Source: Gautieria morchelliformis
Taxonomy: Eukaryota; Basidiomycota; Agaricomycetes; Gomphales; Gomphaceae
Direction of reading: 5' to 3'
Length of the DNA: 64,000 nucleotides
Assembly: GCA_015179125.1 (NCBI GenBank)
Contig: WHVA01000346.1
Coordinates: 1-64,000, forward strand
Position 1 is the stretch's first letter, and every line of letters starts with the position of its first letter. The translations under genes were made by a program, and so were the position numbers. Positions 34,424-46,315 of the stretch are shown one piece after another. The notes beneath the pieces are model-generated. The model did not search any database, was not told where the DNA came from, and was given only the letters and a program-made list of their open reading frames with translations.

Positions 34424-36590
34424 ACCAGGCCGAATCTCCGGTCACCTAAGCTATAGACCAGCTCTCCGACCATGGAACCCTGACAGTTGCAACCTGCCTC
34501 CCTTCTTGTAGGTGAATAAACCGCGTCTCCTCGCCATAACGGCGTTGGCCGCCTCTAATAATACCATAGTCTTCACTCATTTCTGTAAGGCGTATCGGCT
34601 ATCAGAATGCACCGTTGGTCGCAATGTAATAGTGACCAACGTGTGGCGCGGCGTGTATGCAAATTGTGCAAGAGCGGCTTTATTAGACAGTAGGAGTAAA
34701 TGGCCCGCGAAGGGCGCTCATGACCCACTAGCAGGGAGGTGTACGGGTCAGAGGACGGAAGCTTCAAGTCCCAAGCTACTCAGTTCAAACTGACTAACCG
34801 TGGAACTGTGGCCGGTAGTTTCCAGTCCGGCGACAGATGTTCTTGCAGCAAGACGATACTGGAGGACCCTTGACGGCTGACATTCCCCATCTAGATGCTC
34901 CTTAGATAAGATTTCGCCTACAACAGTAATAGCCGCCGAGCATACGTACCTTTAATGGTAAGCATTAATAATTATAAGTAATGGACTTCTTTCCCCCCGC
35001 TTACAACTGCTGTCCTAAAACCACCCCGCAGTCCTACTCAATCGGCGCAAAAGAGTCGAATTGGTCTTCGAAAGCGGCAACTTCTTGCACCTCGAGTTTA
35101 ACTCAAGCGCGTAAGACAGGAACGTTCACAAAAAGGCACGGAATGGACATGATACCGTTCGAGAAGTTCAATAGTATATGACATTGGCAGTATGTAAACC
35201 CCAGACCATCGTCTCGTTCGTTCTTCATATATCCCATGCAATAGACATTGAACCCGAGATAAACGTGATGGGAATGGATACCTCTATATTCACCCCACAG
35301 TCCAGCGGCTTCGATACATCCTCTATCCCGTTTGTGTTTAGCGACGACGTGTTCACTGTAGAAACAATAGGCGCTGTATACCAGCGCTTTTCAAGCCAAC
35401 GCCGCTGACACGCTCCTTTTTGCACTTACCAGGCGCCCCCAAAATTTTCAACATAATCAAAAGCTGAGGTACTGATCCTAGGCTTGGATTAGGACTTGTA
35501 TCAAGGTACAAAAATTTCAATGTACACAAAGTAAAATACATTTTATTTGTATACACAAGAACTAGTGAAGGTAAACCGCTGTTTACCTATTCCTCGTCGT
35601 CTACGGCATCAACTGTACAAGAAAAACTGCCACTTCGGTCGATGATCCCCCACTTGCTCCCATGTTGAACTCGACCCACAACGCATTCCCTACCAATGCA
35701 ACCAAGTGCGAGTGCGAGTGCGGGAGTCCGAGTCCGGAGGGCGAGCACTGGAATGGGAGAATTCGAGTGCGGGAGTGTGAGCATCGTGCGAGTGCACTTT
35801 GGCAGAACGAGCGTCAGAGGGGGCCGAGTTGGAGCAGAGGGTACCAGCTACTCAGAGGTCGCGTTTATAAAGCAGGTTGGCCGGTGAAATACCCTGAAGC
35901 TCGCGATTCAGAACAAAGATGAGCAGAACCATGGGCACTCGACTGGAAGCTTCGTGCAAGTCCAGTGCCGATATCAGTGGAGCATAGATACGACGACTGT
36001 GTAAGTATACCGCCAAGTCTGTTCACATGGCTCGAACAGCCATACAAACCTAGTCTACATGTAGAGCATGATCGCTGTTCCACTAGTACACGGTCATCTT
36101 GTTATCAGGGGAAGCTAGTATGCACATGGCATCTTCGAATGCTATGCTGTTTTCGGACATCCGTGACATTCATGAAGGTCAAAGCAAGCTCACCACACAT
36201 CCAATATCCAAAGTCAGCGTGCTGCTAACTCGCTACGGCAGTTTTCGCCTTTCTGGGAAGTCTAGAGGCCTACCAACCGATGGGGATGTTAGACTGATAT
36301 TCCAGCCGGTATGATACGGAAGTCCCTGCTGGAACACCACTAATTTGCGCAGGGACGTTAGTTGCTCCCATTTAAGCTAAAGGTAATTGTACTCACGCGC
36401 GCTTGAGTCACTGAGCTGGAAGGGGGGTATGATATCGTCGATGCGTAAGTCCTCAACATTGCCAGGTTTCGACTAAAGTCGAGTACAGCCTCTTAGAATA
36501 ATGAGTAGACTTCACTAGAGAGCCTCAGTGTTGGTATTATCCTTGGGGAGCGCGGGAATGTGTCTGAGCTGTTAGTACCGGCGATGAGAT
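34424..36590. other. Region without a recognisable gene
   Basis: Holds the right part of LTR relic D to about 34540 and then mixed short frames. GAGTGCGAGTGCGGGAGTCC (35705 on) is a short GAGTGC-type tandem motif. No RNA gene or domain recognised. Confidence 0.3.
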
Positions 36591-36830
36591 CTAGACTTTG
36601 ACCGGGGAACCATCATCTTGGTAGAATTCCCCAGGAATTGAGTTGAAGTGCCTGTCGGCATCCAGATCTCTATTGGCGCTACTAGCATCCGACGAGTCGC
36701 TTGGACGGCCTAGTGCAGCTTGCACCCGCTTCCAGTGACGTCGACGTTGAGCTCGTCTGAGTTCCTTGGTGCAAGAGGGTACGCAGAGCCCCGCCATGGA
36801 TGATAGGCCTGGTGTAGGACTAAAACGCAC
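36591..36830 (-). CDS. Small hypothetical ORF, doubtful
   Basis: 79 codons, with an Arg-rich stretch (KELRRAQRRRHWKRVQAALG) and an acidic end. No domain recognised and no splice partner found. Its start faces the + strand gene at 37176 across about 350 bp. Reported only because its composition differs from the surrounding shadow frames. Confidence 0.15.
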   Translation of the reverse strand: MRFSPTPGLSSMAGLCVPSCTKELRRAQRRRHWKRVQAALGRPSDSSDASSANRDLDADRHFNSIPGEFYQDDGSPVKV

Positions 36831-37175
36831 TCATCTCTTACAGATTTTATTTCGAGCTCCAGAGTAACCCCAGTTGTCCTGTGCGGGACTAGAAAAAAAA
36901 GCTCATGTCATTTCGACTTCCGCAGGCTTATATAAGCGCGTTCTTTCCCCGCACTCTCATCTTCCTCACCCAAACCACCCCTCGCACTCTCACCTTTTCC
37001 GCCATGATTCACTCTCACAGTCTCTGCATGCGTGAACCTACTGTATCCACTCACCATTGCCTCTTCGTTGTCAGAATGCATCCCAGACTTTCTTTCATCT
37101 CGCTCCTCAATTGCCGACACAATCTCCGTTTTTCGCCACACTCGACTTGCTCTCGATATATTCCCTGCTCGACAT

Positions 37176-38050
37176 ATGAACCTCAGAACGTCGCCTCTTG
37201 TACGTCAATCCTATTATTCAGTCATCCTCCTAATGACCCAACCCTTTGTTTAGATGTTCGGAATGCTGCTCGACTGGACATTGTTTGGCGTTCTCCCTGT
37301 ACAAGTCTGTAAGCCTGCGCCTCTTCCCTTCAAGGCTGCACCAACCACTTATGCCATGCAGATATTTATTACCTTTGCTTCCCTTCGGATAAGCGAGTGT
37401 TCAAATGACTTGGTATGCATCCTTCTCTTGGATTCGTTGGGTCACAAACCTCACTCCCTTCTATGGCTCAGTTTACACTGTATTCGTCTTTGAGACAGTA
37501 CAGACAATTCTCTGTGGGGTTGATGCATGATATCGGTTTTGTGCTGGATATGGCAACCTGATCAAGCTTTCCAATGCGTACATCTCCGTATCCTATGGCC
37601 TGATGATGAGTGCGGTCATTTCCGTCATCGTACAGTGGTTCTTCTGTTACCGAATCTGTTCATTGAGCAAATCCTGGTTGCTCGCTAGCCTCATTGCTGC
37701 GGTGCGTATATGCTTCTCGTCAACTCACATTGTTCTAAGACATGTCCAGATTTCTCTGATGCAGGGTGTCGCCTCACTTATTATTGGCATTCGGGTATGT
37801 AGTTTTTTGGCATTTGTCCTATTTAACTCACTCATGTCGACAGGGCCATATTGTTGGGAGTTTCTCTGTGGCCTGCGCTCACATTGATCTGGTAGCACTA
37901 TATGTACGTGTCCCAGCAGTCGTCACTGAATTGTCACTCAAGTTACCTTCTATGCAGATTTGGCTTATCATTCTATCCCATCCATAGATTGTTTATTCCG
38001 GTGGGTGCAGATGTTAAGAAGTAACATCGTATCGCTTGTCCATCTGCATA
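37176..38050 (+). pseudogene. DUF6534-type multi-spanning membrane protein, pseudogene
   Basis: Exons follow the family layout: MNLRTSPL, intron, LLDWTLFGVLPVQV(Y)IYYLCFPSDKRVFK, then after an intron VYTVFVFETVQTIL, LIKLSNAYISVSYGLMMSAV, VIVQWFFCYRICSLSKSWLLA, and a later exon GHIVGSFSVACAHIDLVALY. VQVYIYY...FP.D...K...Y..F..ET.QT, then VQ.FF.YRI..LS.SW, is the pattern I associate with DUF6534 proteins, seven-helix membrane proteins expanded in Agaricomycetes with unknown function. Two in-frame TGA codons (after FK near 37410 and after GVDA near 37530) and loss of the last conserved helices near 37980 show decay. Upstream, TATATAAG near 36931 is a plausible TATA box. Confidence 0.7.
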
Positions 38051-38549
38051 TTCATTTCGAGAAACGAGTACTGTCGGAGAGTGGGAGTGGCGACCTTGGC
38101 AGGTCTGCTGCAGTGGGTTCAAGTTCGTACCATTTCTTACTGCATGATTTGACCATAATATTTCATTAGGAGGCCAAATTTCTGGAAAGAGATCAAGTCG
38201 GCCCATCTCCACTCCCTACTCGCTTCGATTCCCGGCATGTTTGACAATGATGCTCGACTCTGCACGCTCGACTTTGGACACCCCATTATTGCCGTCTAGC
38301 TATGATTTTTCTCTCTATCCTGTACTCGATGTTCGCGCCTACGCTTTGCTATGCGATAGCCCGCCCTGTATTTATGACCTGAAATAAAGTTCATTTGTGG
38401 CTATATACAAGTCCCAAAAGCACTTGAATACCGTGCAAAGACCGCTGCCGGCAAGCCACAAAATGCGCTAAAATGTTCATGATCACTACTGAATTTCAGC
38501 CCGTGCCGATCGGAGGAAAAAACTTAAGGTAGCCGGTTCCAAGCTCCTT

Positions 38550-40310
38550 TTGAACTTCTTAGCAGTCCCTTATGAACTGATTCTCCAGGCGCCAATTGTA
38601 CTGATTTTCAGCGGGTGCTCTTCCTGCAGTGTGTTGTCCTTCTACACCCCTAGTTCCCTCAGCACCTCTAGTGATTCTGCGCCAAGCGCCAGCCCCCCCC
38701 CGTGCCTCATCCACAAGCACATCCTTCCTTGGGGTCCTACCGTATACGCCTCGCTCTGGTAAACCCGCGGCCCACCCCGTCCTAGAAAAGTTGGCCATAT
38801 GGCGACATGGCGGTGCAGGAACGAAGCACATTTATGCCGAAATCAGCAGCAGCACGAGCCCGAGGGCTGGCGAGCCAATGTCATTGGAACGTCTTGACCG
38901 CTTGTCGATGCGCTACGGTGCTCTTAATGGTAGCATTGCTCAGATGTCTCGTCCCTTCCTGTACGTCTTCATTCCGCTGGCTGTTCCCACTTCAACAATT
39001 ATCGATGACCCCGTCCCCGTCAGTTCTATTGTTACTATTTCTACCACCTCTAGAAGTCACGTGCGCCTCGTGACTACCACTTACAATCGAGGAACCCCCG
39101 CATCTCAGACCGAGACGGAAATGAGCGCAGAAGAGCCTTTACACTTTCGGTGACGCTCGTTATTCAGCGCCCCTTCCGAAACATCTCGTTGATGAACTCG
39201 GCAAAGCCGTGGATAGTCCCTGTTCAGGAGAAATGGCCATGCTGGACAGCATCGTTATCATGCAATTTGTACAAAGGATGGATCCGGCGGAACATAGTGG
39301 CGAGAAAGTTATCCTCGTTCTAGTATGCGACTTTGAAGCAAATAAGGGTCTATTGCCTATCGAAGTCAACGTCTCCCAACTGTCTTCTGGAACTCTGGCG
39401 TCCCAGGACATGGGTCTGCCTACGCAAACGCTTCCTACCCCTCCCTCTTCGCGCGAAGACCTAGCACACCTCAAGGACACTGCCCTGGAATCCATTCCCA
39501 ACTCCAGGCGTCAGTGAGGTTCCCATCGTGTTTTCCCCAAGCTGAGCGTTGCAATTCCGCCCCCAAGTTCGGTCAAGGGATGCATTCTGTTGTGCACTGA
39601 CTCCCCAGGCCCCACGAGCACTTGCGACCTTGCTCGCCGCGCCACTCCACACACTGGGGTGTCGCAGAGTGTCTTCCCTGTCACCCCATATGATCAGTTA
39701 ATCTACACTCCTCTCAATCCGGCCGAGATTCCTCGCAGAGTGGACAGCGGTGCTGGGTTTGTACCGACACACAGAAAGTGCATACTCATTCACATTGTCA
39801 ACCCCGTCTCCCAGTACCGCTGAGTCGCCTGCTTTTGGGCTAGTTGATTCATCTCGTTCCTGAAGGGGGCCTAGATCGACTTGACCTGGAAGTTGCACCC
39901 CGATCGTATCGTCTACTTTACGACTCCCTCGGGCTGAATTTGCTTCTAATTCTATTAATCAGCATGCCATCGATGTAGGAACACCTACGTTTTCTCCCCT
40001 GGGTATGGAAGCCGACTTTGATCGACAGCTCACGTCACCGGATCCTACGGTGCCTGCACCGCTGTTGCCTGTATATTTGAGACCCAGTTCCTCATGATTT
40101 CCCGTCGTGCTCTCCATTGTCGGGCACATTCTCTACCTCTCTGAGAATTTCTATTCTTTTCACTATTCTGGCGGGTGCTGTACCACCAGAGTTGTACTGG
40201 CTGTATCTCCCATGGCATGGATCGTTGATGTGGGTTGTACTTTTGTGTTTGCAGCTAGCCAGGGTATCACAAGTATTGAAGAAGGAAAGTTGGAGTAGGT
40301 ACCATCGACG
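38550..40310 (+). other. Possible decayed or unrecognised multi-exon gene
   Basis: A series of + strand frames with coding-like character: 38629-39153 (Pro/Ser-rich with SLERLDRLSMRYGAL), 39209-39517 (VVDSPCSGEM..LDSIVIMQFV, KVILVLVCDFEANKG), and 40117-40317 with a hydrophobic stretch (ILFTILAGAVPPELYWLYL) like one or two membrane helices. I could not connect them by convincing introns and recognise no domain. Confidence 0.25.
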
Positions 40311-40435
40311 TTATTAGGATACTAAAAGCGATGACCTGCCGAGAAAGTTGCTGACAGTATTTTGTTGTGGAACTGACTTCGTAGGGGAGAGCACGCTGCA
40401 CATGCAGTCCCTGCAGTATACCTCCGATAAAACCG

Positions 40436-40747
40436 ATGACGTGCCGATCCGAAACAAGAAGAAATCCGTATATTCACTCGCAGTACGACATGTACCAACA
40501 AGTGCCGGGTCCCTTGTTGGCCCCAGTTGCAATCTCAGGAGAGTGGTACGTCCCCTTGGACGATCGGATGGACGTCGATGAAGAATGGGAATTTTCCTCC
40601 CATTCCTCCTTGTCTTCCGTTTCGGACGACGACTATGATTACATGGACGTCGACGACGACGTCAAGATGTTCCACATGACTCCACCGGTCTCGAGTCATG
40701 GACCTGGGAATGGCATGGTAGTTTCCAGCCGCATTGGTGATCAATAG
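40436..40747 (+). CDS. Hypothetical acidic small ORF
   Basis: 103 codons with a strongly acidic, Ser-rich centre (EEWEFSSHSSLSSVSDDDYD). It follows an LTR D fragment (40363-40440) and ends 250 bp before the copia element. No domain. It could be the start of an LTR element ORF or a random frame. Confidence 0.2.
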   Translation: MTCRSETRRNPYIHSQYDMYQQVPGPLLAPVAISGEWYVPLDDRMDVDEEWEFSSHSSLSSVSDDDYDYMDVDDDVKMFHMTPPVSSHGPGNGMVVSSRIGDQ

Positions 40748-40998
40748 GTATAATCATTTTATGCACTCAAAGACGGAGTCTACCTTCATTCAAAGGCATT
40801 GTCACTGTCCAGCTCTTGGGAACGACCATTGATACACCTTCCCGCTACGGGAGTCGATGGAGCAAACTACCCGACTAGAACAATACTCGCGCCCCACTGT
40901 CGGCAAGTGACAGCAACTGCAATCGGCAGTACGCAAGCATAGGTCTCGTAGGGGCTATCCTGACGCCCAGTTCACCGGCATATAGTCGTGCAACTTCC
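40748..40998. other. Flank of the copia insertion, no gene seen
   Basis: Short AT/GC-mixed sequence without ORF; its last five bases (40994-40998, CTTCC) are the left target duplication of the copia element. Confidence 0.5.
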
Positions 40999-41173
40999 TG
41001 TCGTTATCTGTCGATTAGTCAGCTCCCAGTAGCTACATAGCGGCTGAGTTCGAAGTTGGAATCTTACTCGTTGATTCCACCTTCGAACTCAGGTACGTGC
41101 ACGCTGTCATCCTATGTAGAAGATAATAGGCAAACTTACTCGTTGATTCCACCTTCGAACTCAGGATCTGACA
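40999..41173 (+). repeat. Copia 5' LTR
   Basis: Starts TGTCGTTATCTG and ends GGATCTGACA. Contains the motif ACTCGTTGATTCCACCTTCG twice, about 66 bp apart. Differs from the 3' LTR at two positions that I can see (CGATTAG vs CAATTAG; CTCGTTG vs CTCATTG in the second motif). Confidence 0.95.
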
Positions 41174-41186
41174 GGTTATGGGCCCC
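41174..41186 (+). promoter_or_regulatory. Primer binding site, initiator-Met half-tRNA type
   Basis: GGTTATGGGCCCC directly follows the 5' LTR. Its complement GGGGCCCATAACC looks like the anticodon arm of initiator tRNA-Met (CAT anticodon). Drosophila copia is primed by a 5' half of initiator tRNA-Met pairing here, so the same mode is inferred. The identical 13-mer follows the LTR-like sequence of the - strand element near 56945-56933. Confidence 0.65.
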
Positions 41187-41241
41187 GTGCCTTGATCGAA
41201 GGAAAAAGAATCCATCCGAGCCTTAACCACCATCTCCTATC

Positions 41242-42180
41242 ATGTCGGACACAGAAACCGAGAACCGCGCGAGAGGCATCAAACTTACGAGCACCAACTA
41301 CAACACGTGGACGGTTGAGATGCAAGGAAAGTTGATGACCATCAACGCGTGGCGAATAGTCACGGAAGACTCGAAGAAGCCAACCGAAGCAGCGCTAATA
41401 GAAAAGTGGTCAATGATAAGAGAAGAAGCCGCCGGTATTCTCCTGAAGTCATTGTCCCACACACAGTATGTCCACATCGAGGGTGTGATGGACGATCCAA
41501 TTGAGATGTGGAAGAAACTGAAAATGGCTCACCGATCCCAAGTGGCGAACAGCCGATTCCACGCAATACAGAAACTGCTGGACATACGAAAGGAGGACCC
41601 TGAGTCCCTTACAGACTACATCACCCGTATAAATGCCGCAACGAACGATCTCACAGCTCTAGCACCCAGCGCTCTCACCGTCCAGAGCATCGTCGACGAA
41701 ATCCGGATCCATGCAGCTATCGCAGGACTTGACCAAACCGAGTACGGCGCGTTCACCTCATCCCTACTCCTGATCGGCACACTCGATCATACCACCGTCT
41801 CCACTGCCTTTAGGAACGAGGTCATGAAGCGCCAAGCAAGCCTAGCATCATCGGGAGCAGCGCTCACCATAGCCAGAGAAAAGAAGACCGTCGTTCCAAC
41901 GTGCTCAGCATGCAGGAAGCGAGGCCACTCTGCAGACCAGTGCTGGATCGCGCATCCAGAGCTTCGACCTGCACGACAGAGACAGGACGGCTGGAACACG
42001 AACCAAGCAAAAGAGAGCATGCCAAACCCAGTAGTGCAAGAACTTGCCGGAAACGCGAGTCTACGATCCCTCCACTCGTCACCTATCAGCAGCAACGCTG
42101 ATCTACATTGGAACACTGATACAGGCGCCACTAGCCATATGACGCCACACTGTCATTGGCTTCGAGACTACGAGCCATAC
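41242..42180 (+). CDS. Copia gag and start of protease (5' part of split gag-pol)
   Basis: Starts MSDTETENRARGIKL; contains the copia gag pattern (LTSTNYNTWTVEMQGKL ... SRFHAIQKLLDIR), a CCHC knuckle CSACRKRGHSADQCW, then the aspartic protease motif NTDTGATSHM. The frame runs into the gypsy LTR at 42181 after DYEPY. Continuation at 51191 (RIPIRLATNE) is in frame once the gypsy element and one CATAC are removed. Confidence 0.9.
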
Positions 42181-42394
42181 TGTAAATAACCTGTGTATCT
42201 ACATGTACAATAGTTATTACATAATCCCAGTGGGCCCCTTAGGGACCCACTGTATAGTTTATGCGTGGGAACCGGCCAGCGGTCCCCATCGCATCTTACT
42301 CTTACCTGTCACTACGTAGCATTCAGAATACCACACCTTGGTCAAGTTCTGCAGTGCCCTTGTGATACAAGGTCCTAAGATCGACATCTTTACA
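42181..42394 (+). repeat. Gypsy 5' LTR
   Basis: Begins TGTAAATAACCTGTG, ends CGACATCTTTACA; contains a perfect short palindrome-like run TGGGCCCCTTAGGGACCCA. Identical to 50972-51185 as read by eye. Confidence 0.95.
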
Positions 42395-42532
42395 CCTTTT
42401 TGAACTATCCTGCGGTTGATCGCCACGTGACCAACCGATAGTGGATTCGAAGCAATCTTGAAAAAGATCGCTGCATCGACGACTAAACATCGTTGAGACC
42501 CTCCAGTAGACCTTCTACTGCCGGCTGCGAGC

Positions 42533-43867
42533 GTGATGATTCCACGCAGTCGAAGACGGACACGAGCGATGAGCTCGAGGTCCACGCCCCAGGCGCAGCC
42601 CAGCGACACGATGGCTGACGCTACCCTGGACCAAGAGACCAGGACAATAGAAGACGGAGAGATCGTTGATCTCACCGCCCTCGTCCCCTCAGCAGGGGAC
42701 GAGGAAAATCCCGACCACGTCTCGTCGAGCGTGGCCGAAGAGGAGACGACGCCGGGCAACGAGTCGGCGCCGCCCCCCCATCTCTATCTGCCCAAAGACA
42801 AAGGAAAGGGCAGAGAAATATCGCCGTCGTCAGACGGTAGAGCAACAACGTCGAGGTGGGCACAGAGCCACGACTCAAACCGACGCTCATGAAGTAGAGC
42901 GACGACGATCGTCCCTGAAGGAGGACGACGGCATAAGAGACGAGCCCCAGACGACGGTCAGGACTCAGAATACTCAAGCTCTAGTCGCAAGAGCTCGAGG
43001 GCTCACGCCATCGACCACGAGACGGCAGAGGCCCTGAACAAACAGGTGCAGGCTGCGCTGCACCGAAGTACGCTGACGCACCTCAAGCACGATCAGCTGG
43101 CCTCGCAGCTTGACAACGCCGCCGCTGCCCTAATGGCAATTGGCAAGGAACTCCACCAAGCGGAGGAGATCAGGCTGCAAGATGCAACCACGCTGGAGGA
43201 CGTCCAGAAAGCACTCCGCCCACGCGGGGAACGCGGCGCAACGCGTCCGAGCTCGCGACAGTCTGCAGCTAACGAACGCAGTCGCGACGCGAGCCGAAAG
43301 GAGCAAGACAAGCAGCGAATGCCGCCGCCAGCCGTCCTGGTCGAACAGGACGTAAGGTTCGGAAACGAGCCTCGGGAACAACCGGCTGCCCCAACAGACA
43401 GCCGTAAAACGATCCAACAGATCGTTAGGGATCAGGTCGCCTCAGAGCCTGACTCTGAAACCACGACCGAGAGCTTAGAGCTCAAAGTTGCACACTGGCA
43501 GCGTAAAGAAGCTGCAGCCGCGCGCCGCCACACACGGGCACTCGAGCTACTAGCGAAGAATGCTGAAGAAACGGTGGCTCACAGCCACACCGCGCAGCTA
43601 CCAGATGAGCAGCTCACGCAAGCCGTACAAGACGCACGGCAAGCGTGCGCAGCCTACAACAGCAGGCTACGGATCCGCAACGCGGGACTGACCGGGGACA
43701 CAAGGCACAAAACGCCCCCGGAACCGAGAGCACTAAATGCTCCCGATCCTGAGCCCGACCCGGGCCCGGGGCCCATCAGGGCATATAACAGCCTGCCCCG
43801 CGCGGCGAACGATCCATGGCCCCAACGGAAGGCCAGGGAATCCCTGACCAGGCCGACGTCGTACTGA
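42533..43867 (+). pseudogene. Gypsy 5' extra ORF (pre-gag), one in-frame TGA
   Basis: One frame from 42533 to 43867 with a single TGA at 42890-42892. The first likely Met is in SDTMADATLDQ near 42611. The product (about 440 aa) has an acidic N-terminus (EDGEIVDLT), a Ser/Arg region, a long coiled coil (LDNAAAALMAIGKELHQAEE..., then LKVAHWQRKEAAAARRHTRA) and a Pro-rich C-terminus. It overlaps gag by 52 bp in the -1 frame. No known domain. It may be an N-terminal gag extension expressed by frameshifting or an acquired accessory gene. Confidence 0.6.
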
Positions 43868-45195
43868 TAGAACCGTACGACGGGATCACACGGATGATCC
43901 GCGTGGCGTTAGCAGACGCCGCGGACACAGACCCAGAGAAGTCTGTGCTAGCGAAGGCCGGCGTAAAACTGGCCCACCCCGAGCCGTATGCAGGGGGATC
44001 GGACCTCGAAGAATTTGAAGTCTTCGTGGCAGCCATCCTACGATGGCTGAAAATGAATTGCCTCCTAGGGCCAACCAGCATAGACACGCAGGTCGGCTAC
44101 GTGGGCACTCGCCTCACCGGCGAAGCCCAGGCGTGGTTCTTTCGGAACGTTGAATGCTTCGATCACCAGGTCCGCAGCTGGACGCTGGAGTCGGTGATGC
44201 AAGGCCTCCAAAAGAGGTTCCTGCACACACTGACATACCATCATGCATTGAATAAATTCGACGCGGTCATGCAGGGCATGAAAACCGTTCAGGAGATGCT
44301 GAACGAGCTCACGAAATACGTGGCAAGTATGATACAGCCGCCAGACGAATACATGTTCCGGAGACGGTTCGTATCGGCGCTACGCAAAACACTGCACAAC
44401 GAAGTCCTCAAAAAGGGCTATAATGCTGAGAGCAGCTCAATAGAGCAGCTCTTTGAGACGGCCCGAATGATCGAGGAGGCATCCCGATACAACATGGGGA
44501 TGCGCCGCGCGGAAAGCGCAGCGGCAACGGCAAGCGCCGCCCGGCTCACAGGGAGCAAGCCGTTGACACAAACGGGCCTGACCAGGCCCAGCCTGTTCGC
44601 AAGAAGCGGAACAGGACAACGGATATCGCCCTCACGCCCAACACAAACTGGACGCCCGCCTGAGGCTAAACAGCCTCAAGCGCCAGGATCGTCCCCGCGA
44701 CCTGCCCCACTGACGAAAACGTCGGGCCGGCCCAATGACAGGCCCAGCGGCAACCAAAGCAACGCCACATGCTTTGAGTGCGGCCAACCTGGACACAAGA
44801 AGGCTGAATGCCCCCGGCTTAGGTCCGGTATAAGGACAGCGGCCGTGAGGCACGACGGTGAGGCCGAGGATCCGGAGACGGATCCCGATCAAAACACTCT
44901 TCAACAAATAGATGAAGAGGGGGAGGGTGATCCCCAACCCAACGACACTCCAGATAACGGAGACACGCCCGCTGAAGAGTGGGATCCCGAGCCGTCCCAA
45001 TACTATGAATGGGACGAAGAGGTGGAAGATGCCACCTACAGGTCCAGCGCAATCAGATTTGCGCTGGAAGACGAAACCGCCACGAAGGTCATGGCGGCTC
45101 GCACATCGGTTACGCCAGACAAGGCGGCCGAGCCGGTGTACCCTATCGGGGTACTGGGAAATAAATGGCGTAAAAGCCCACTGCCTGCTAGATAG
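43816..45195 (+). CDS. Gypsy gag with CCHC zinc knuckle
   Basis: 459 codons: the capsid-like retrotransposon gag domain (YAGGSDLEEFEVFVAAILRW, GEAQAWFFRNV, MLNELTKYVASM) and knuckle CFECGQPGHKKAEC. The stop at 45193-45195 lies just after the point where the protease frame (+1) becomes coding; the overlap contains ATCGGGGTAC near 45148, where a one-base slip joins both frames. Whether that is programmed or an error cannot be told. Confidence 0.9.
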   Translation: MAPTEGQGIPDQADVVLIEPYDGITRMIRVALADAADTDPEKSVLAKAGVKLAHPEPYAGGSDLEEFEVFVAAILRWLKMNCLLGPTSIDTQVGYVGTRLTGEAQAWFFRNVECFDHQVRSWTLESVMQGLQKRFLHTLTYHHALNKFDAVMQGMKTVQEMLNELTKYVASMIQPPDEYMFRRRFVSALRKTLHNEVLKKGYNAESSSIEQLFETARMIEEASRYNMGMRRAESAAATASAARLTGSKPLTQTGLTRPSLFARSGTGQRISPSRPTQTGRPPEAKQPQAPGSSPRPAPLTKTSGRPNDRPSGNQSNATCFECGQPGHKKAECPRLRSGIRTAAVRHDGEAEDPETDPDQNTLQQIDEEGEGDPQPNDTPDNGDTPAEEWDPEPSQYYEWDEEVEDATYRSSAIRFALEDETATKVMAARTSVTPDKAAEPVYPIGVLGNKWRKSPLPAR

Positions 45196-46315
45196 CGGCA
45201 GCGAAGGGGTACTGCTGTCCCCCGAATTCACGCGGGCTACAGGGATGAAGACATTCTCCCTGGAGCAACCAATCGCGCTGCAGCTAGCCTGCATAGGCAG
45301 CCGTTCCACGATCAACTATGGAACGAACACGACCATCAAGTTTGGTCGCGGGACATACAACGAATACTTCGACGTGGCAAACGTCGAATATTACGACGCG
45401 ATCTTAGGGACACCGTTCCTAAGGAGATTCGCCATAACCCTGGACTTCTCAAGCCCAGGGACGATCCGCAAGGGAAACGAAGTGATCCCTACGGGCAAGG
45501 TCTCGTTCAACGATGACGACTCGAAGAACGAGGACAAAGAGCCACAGGTGAGCAGGATCACCCAAGCGCCAATGCCGAACCCGGCTCATTGAAGCCAGGA
45601 GGACGAGTCGCGGAACGACTCATCCTCAACCTCACCCTACACTCGTAGGGAGAGACGCTCTCACCTGATGGTGAGAACGATGGGACAGAGGAAAGCGGGC
45701 CCGTGCACCGCGGGACCTAATAGACGCCAACAGCGCCTAACGGCTTCTAAGCCAACCGTTACCATCATCCTCACGGATGATGACCTTCCTCGCCTCCGCG
45801 AGGAATGGATGGAAAGAATCACTGACCTAGTCAGTGGAATTCCATTAGAACTCCCGCCATTGCGGGAGATCAACCATGAGATCAACCTCATCGATCCCAA
45901 CAAGCACATGCGGTATCGACTACCGAAATGCCCCGAACACTTCCGAGAGGAACTGTCGGCTAAGATAGAACGATACACCACTGCAAAGTGGTGGATTCCG
46001 GCAGTAGCGCAGCAGGCAGTGCCCATGCTGTGTGTGCCGAAGAAGAATGGTACGTTGAGAACCGTCTTCGATCTGCACCAGCAGAACGAGAACACGGTGA
46101 AGGACATCACACCCTTCCCGGATCAAGATATCATACGCAGCGACATGGCTTGCGGCCGATATCGAACTAAACTCAATATGTCAGAAGCATACGAGCAGAT
46201 CCGGATCCATCCGGATCACGTAGCAAAGACAGCCTTTGCTACGATCCTCAGCACCTTCAGGAGCCAGGTGATACAGATGGGGGACTGTAATGCCCATCAA
46301 CATTCCAACGGCTGA
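45130..46315 (+). pseudogene. Gypsy protease and N-terminal reverse transcriptase, interrupted
   Basis: Protease: HCLLDSGSEGVLL and AILGTPFLRRF. TGA at 45590-45592 within an otherwise continuous frame. RT fingers follow: MRYRLPKCPEHF, WIPAVAQQAVPMLCVPKKNGTLRTVFDL, LNMSEAYEQIRIHP. Near 46290 one C appears to be missing from a C run (GCCCATCAAC), so the frame changes before TFQRLMTAIF. Confidence 0.85.
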
